Positions 61,601 to 64,000 of a stretch of DNA of 64,000 nt are shown here, one piece after another. How positions within the stretch are numbered: position 1 is the stretch's first letter; every line of letters starts with the position of its first letter. The DNA lies in NCBI GenBank assembly GCA_934045905.1, contig OW203762.1, positions 55,515,411 through 55,579,410 on the forward strand, in the 5' to 3' direction. The position numbers and the translations under genes were made by a program. The notes under the pieces are model-generated. The model saw nothing but the letters and a program-made list of their open reading frames with translations. It ran no database searches and was not told the DNA's origin. Source of the stretch: Leuctra nigra (Eukaryota > Arthropoda > Insecta > Plecoptera > Leuctridae).

Positions 61601-64000
61601 CGCCGTGGTGTCCACACACAGTGTTGCCGGGTTTAGCATGACAATTGAACAGTGTAAATGAGATGCACAGCATGGCGGGCGCGTGTGATAGCGTGCGTGT
61701 GTGGCAACATGGGCTTGTAATTAGCGGGAGACTTCGCGAGGGTGTTCAACGTGTGTGGAACGAATGCGCCGTGGTGTCCACACACAGTGTTGCCGGGTTT
61801 AGCATGACAATTGAACAGTGTAAATGAGATGCACAGCATGGCGGGCGCGTGTGATAGCGTGCGTGTGTGGCAACATGGGCTTGTAATTAGCGGGAGACTT
61901 CGCGAGGGTGTTCAACGTGTGTGGAACGATTGCGCCGTGGTGTCCACACACAGTGTTGCCGGGTTTAGCATGACAATTGAACAGTGTAAATGAGATGCAC
62001 AGCATGGCGGGCGCGTGTGATAGCGTGCGTGTGTGGCAACATGGGCTTGTAATTAGCGGGAGACTTCGCGAGGGTGTTCAACGTGTGTGGAACGATTGCG
62101 CCGTGGTGTCCACACACAGTGTTGCCGGGTTTAGCATGACAATTGAACAGTGTAAATGAGATGCACAGCATGGCGGGCGCGTGTGATAGCGTGCGTGTGT
62201 GGCAACATGGGCTTGTAATTAGCGGGAGACTTCGCGAGGGTGTTCAACGTGTGTGGAACGAATGCGCCGTGGTGTCCACACACAGTGTTGCCGGGTTTAG
62301 CATGACAATTGAACAGTGTAAATGAGATGCACAGCATGGCGGGCGCGTGTGATAGCGTGCGTGTGTGGCAACATGGGCTTGTAATTAGCGGGAGACTTCG
62401 CGAGGGTGTTCAACGTGTGTGGAACGATTGCGCCGTGGTGTCCACACACAGTGTTGCCGGGTTTAGCATGACAATTGAACAGTGTAAATGAGATGCACAG
62501 CATGGCGGGCGCGTGTGATAGCGTGCGTGTGTGGCAACATGGGCTTGTAATTAGCGGGAGACTTCGCGAGGGTGTTCAACGTGTGTGGAACGAATGCGCC
62601 GTGGTGTCCACACACAGTGTTGCCGGGTTTAGCATGACAATTGAACAGTGTAAATGAGATGCACAGCATGGCGGGCGCGTGTGATAGCGTGCGTGTGTGG
62701 CAACATGGGCTTGTAATTAGCGGGAGACTTCGCGAGGGTGTTCAACGTGTGTGGAACGATTGCGCCGTGGTGTCCACACAGTGTTGCCGGGTTTAGCATG
62801 ACAATTGAACAGTGTCAATGAGATGCACAGCATGGCGGGCGCGTGTGATAGCGTGCGTGTGTGGCAACATGGGCTTGTAATTAGCGGGAGACTTCGCGAG
62901 GGTGTTCAACGTGTGTGGAACGAATGCGCCGTGGTGTCCACACACAGTGTTGCCGGGTTTAGCATGACAATTGAACAGTGTAAATGAGATGCACAGCATG
63001 GCGGGCGCGTGTGATAGCGTGCGTGTGTGGCAACATGGGCTTGTAATTAGCGGGAGACTTCGCGAGGGTGTTCAACGTGTGTGGAACGATTGCGCCGTGG
63101 TGTCCACACACAGTGTTGCCGGGTTTAGCATGACAATTGAACAGTGTAAATGAGATGCACAGCATGGCGGGCGCGTGTGATAGCGTGCGTGTGTGGCAAC
63201 ATGGGCTTGTAATTAGCGGGAGACTTCGCGAGGGTGTTCAACGTGTGTGGAACGATTGCGCCGTGGTGTCCACACACAGTGTTGCCGGGTTTAGCATGAC
63301 AATTGAACAGTGTAAATGAGATGCACAGCATGGCGGGCGCGTGTGATAGCGTGCGTGTGTGGCAACATGGGCTTGTAATTAGCGGGAGACTTCGCGAGGG
63401 TGTTCAACGTGTGTGGAACGATTGCGCCGTGGTGTCCACACACAGTGTTGCCGGGTTTAGCATGACAATTGAACAGTGTAAATGAGATGCACAGCATGGC
63501 GGGCGCGTGTGATAGCGTGCGTGTGTGGCAACATGGGCTTGTAATTAGCGGGAGACTTCGCGAGGGTGTTCAACGTGTGTGGAACGAATGCGCCGTGGTG
63601 TCCACACACAGTGTTGCCGGGTTTAGCATGACAATTGAACAGTGTAAATGAGATGCACAGCATGGCGGGCGCGTGTGATAGCGTGCGTGTGTGGCAACAT
63701 GGGCTTGTAATTAGCGGGAGACTTCGCGAGGGTGTTCAACGTGTGTGGAACGAATGCGCCGTGGTGTCCACACACAGTGTTGCCGGGTTTAGCATGACAA
63801 TTGAACAGTGTAAATGAGATGCACAGCATGGCGGGCGCGTGTGATAGCGTGCGTGTGTGGCAACATGGGCTTGTAATTAGCGGGAGACTTCGCGAGGGTG
63901 TTCAACGTGTGTGGAACGAATGCGCCGTGGTGTCCACACACAGTGTTGCCGGGTTTAGCATGACAATTGAACAGTGTCAATGAGATGCACAGCATGGCGG
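43641..64000. repeat. 166-bp satellite array, about 122.7 monomers
   Basis: Continuous head-to-tail array from the gap to the window end, so both ends are undefined. One monomer can be read from ATGACAATTGAACAGTG to GTTGCCGGGTTTAGC, 166 bp. By hand count it has A36 T40 G59 C31: 54% GC, G well above C, and 13 CpG against about 11 expected. CGTGTGTGG occurs twice 54 bp apart, and the second copy can pair with CCACACAC across a 19-base loop. Monomers differ mainly at a few recurrent sites: GATTGC/GAATGC, GTGTAAATG/GTGTCAATG, GTGTGATAG/GTGTAATAG, GGGTTTAGC/GGGTTAAGC, and CCACACACAG versus the 2-bp-shorter CCACACAG (about 11 monomers). Monomer length is in the range typical of centromeric satellites. 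I see no CENP-B box. The 60- and 68-codon frames in each monomer are by-products; the plus one even begins at TTG. Confidence 0.98.
50364..51857. repeat. Homogeneous block of nine satellite monomers
   Basis: Nine consecutive monomers share the same state at every diagnostic position (GATTGC, GTGTGATAG, full CACACACAG, GGGTTTAGC, GTGTAAATG). Elsewhere GATTGC and GAATGC types are interspersed. This is the longest uniform run in the array and looks like a recent local amplification. Confidence 0.75.

Noticed and set aside
43738..63983. About 110 plus-strand 60-codon and minus-strand 68-codon frames repeated every 166 bp
   Set aside because: They are the same satellite read over and over, overlap on opposite strands, use a TTG start on the plus strand, and shift frame each monomer because 166 is not divisible by three.
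43641..64000. CENP-B box in the satellite
   Set aside because: No match to the TTCG-N4-A-N2-CGGG pattern on either strand of the monomer.

Overview
This looks like a non-coding, repeat-dominated stretch of an animal nuclear genome, most likely an insect. The base composition outside the arrays is AT-rich. The clues are LINE 3' ends with (ATT)n-type tails, a 5S-rRNA-derived SINE, a hAT-type MITE with an intact 8-bp target duplication, a mariner transposase relic, several hairpin MITE families, microsatellites and one very long satellite array. A hemipteran is a weak guess only. There is no prokaryotic gene organisation, and I found no convincing protein-coding exon anywhere in the 64 kb. The long open frames are by-products of tandem repeats that lack stop codons on one strand.

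Layout. 1-3.6 kb: the edge of a MITE, two LINE ORF2 C-terminal fragments (each carrying a large microsatellite) and short simple repeats. 4.7-6.8 kb: a repeat with five ETS/CRE-like composite motifs, followed by a 1.13-kb element with near-identical 220-230 bp terminal inverted repeats. 9.2-10.2 kb: a 35/36-bp minisatellite. 12.1 kb: a TTAA-bounded MITE. 13.9-15.0 kb: a 23-bp minisatellite followed by a cluster of eight CACGTG E-boxes. 16-34 kb: scattered hairpin MITEs, two copies of a Helitron-like dispersed repeat, a 5S-derived SINE, and otherwise featureless AT-rich DNA. 34.5-36.5 kb: a (TC)71 microsatellite, the hAT MITE and the mariner relic. 40.6 kb: a 120-nt near-perfect hairpin. 42.75-43.44 kb: an 11-bp-based minisatellite. 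43,441-43,640: exactly 200 Ns. 43,641-64,000: about 122.7 copies of a 166-bp satellite running off the window end.

The most notable object is the 166-bp satellite. It covers about a third of the window in head-to-tail orientation. It is GC-richer than its surroundings (54% by hand count), strongly G-over-C skewed and CpG-undepleted. Its monomers differ at a small set of recurrent diagnostic positions. It is a candidate centromeric or heterochromatic satellite, but nothing in the sequence proves a centromere. No genes work together here; the window is a record of transposition and tandem amplification.
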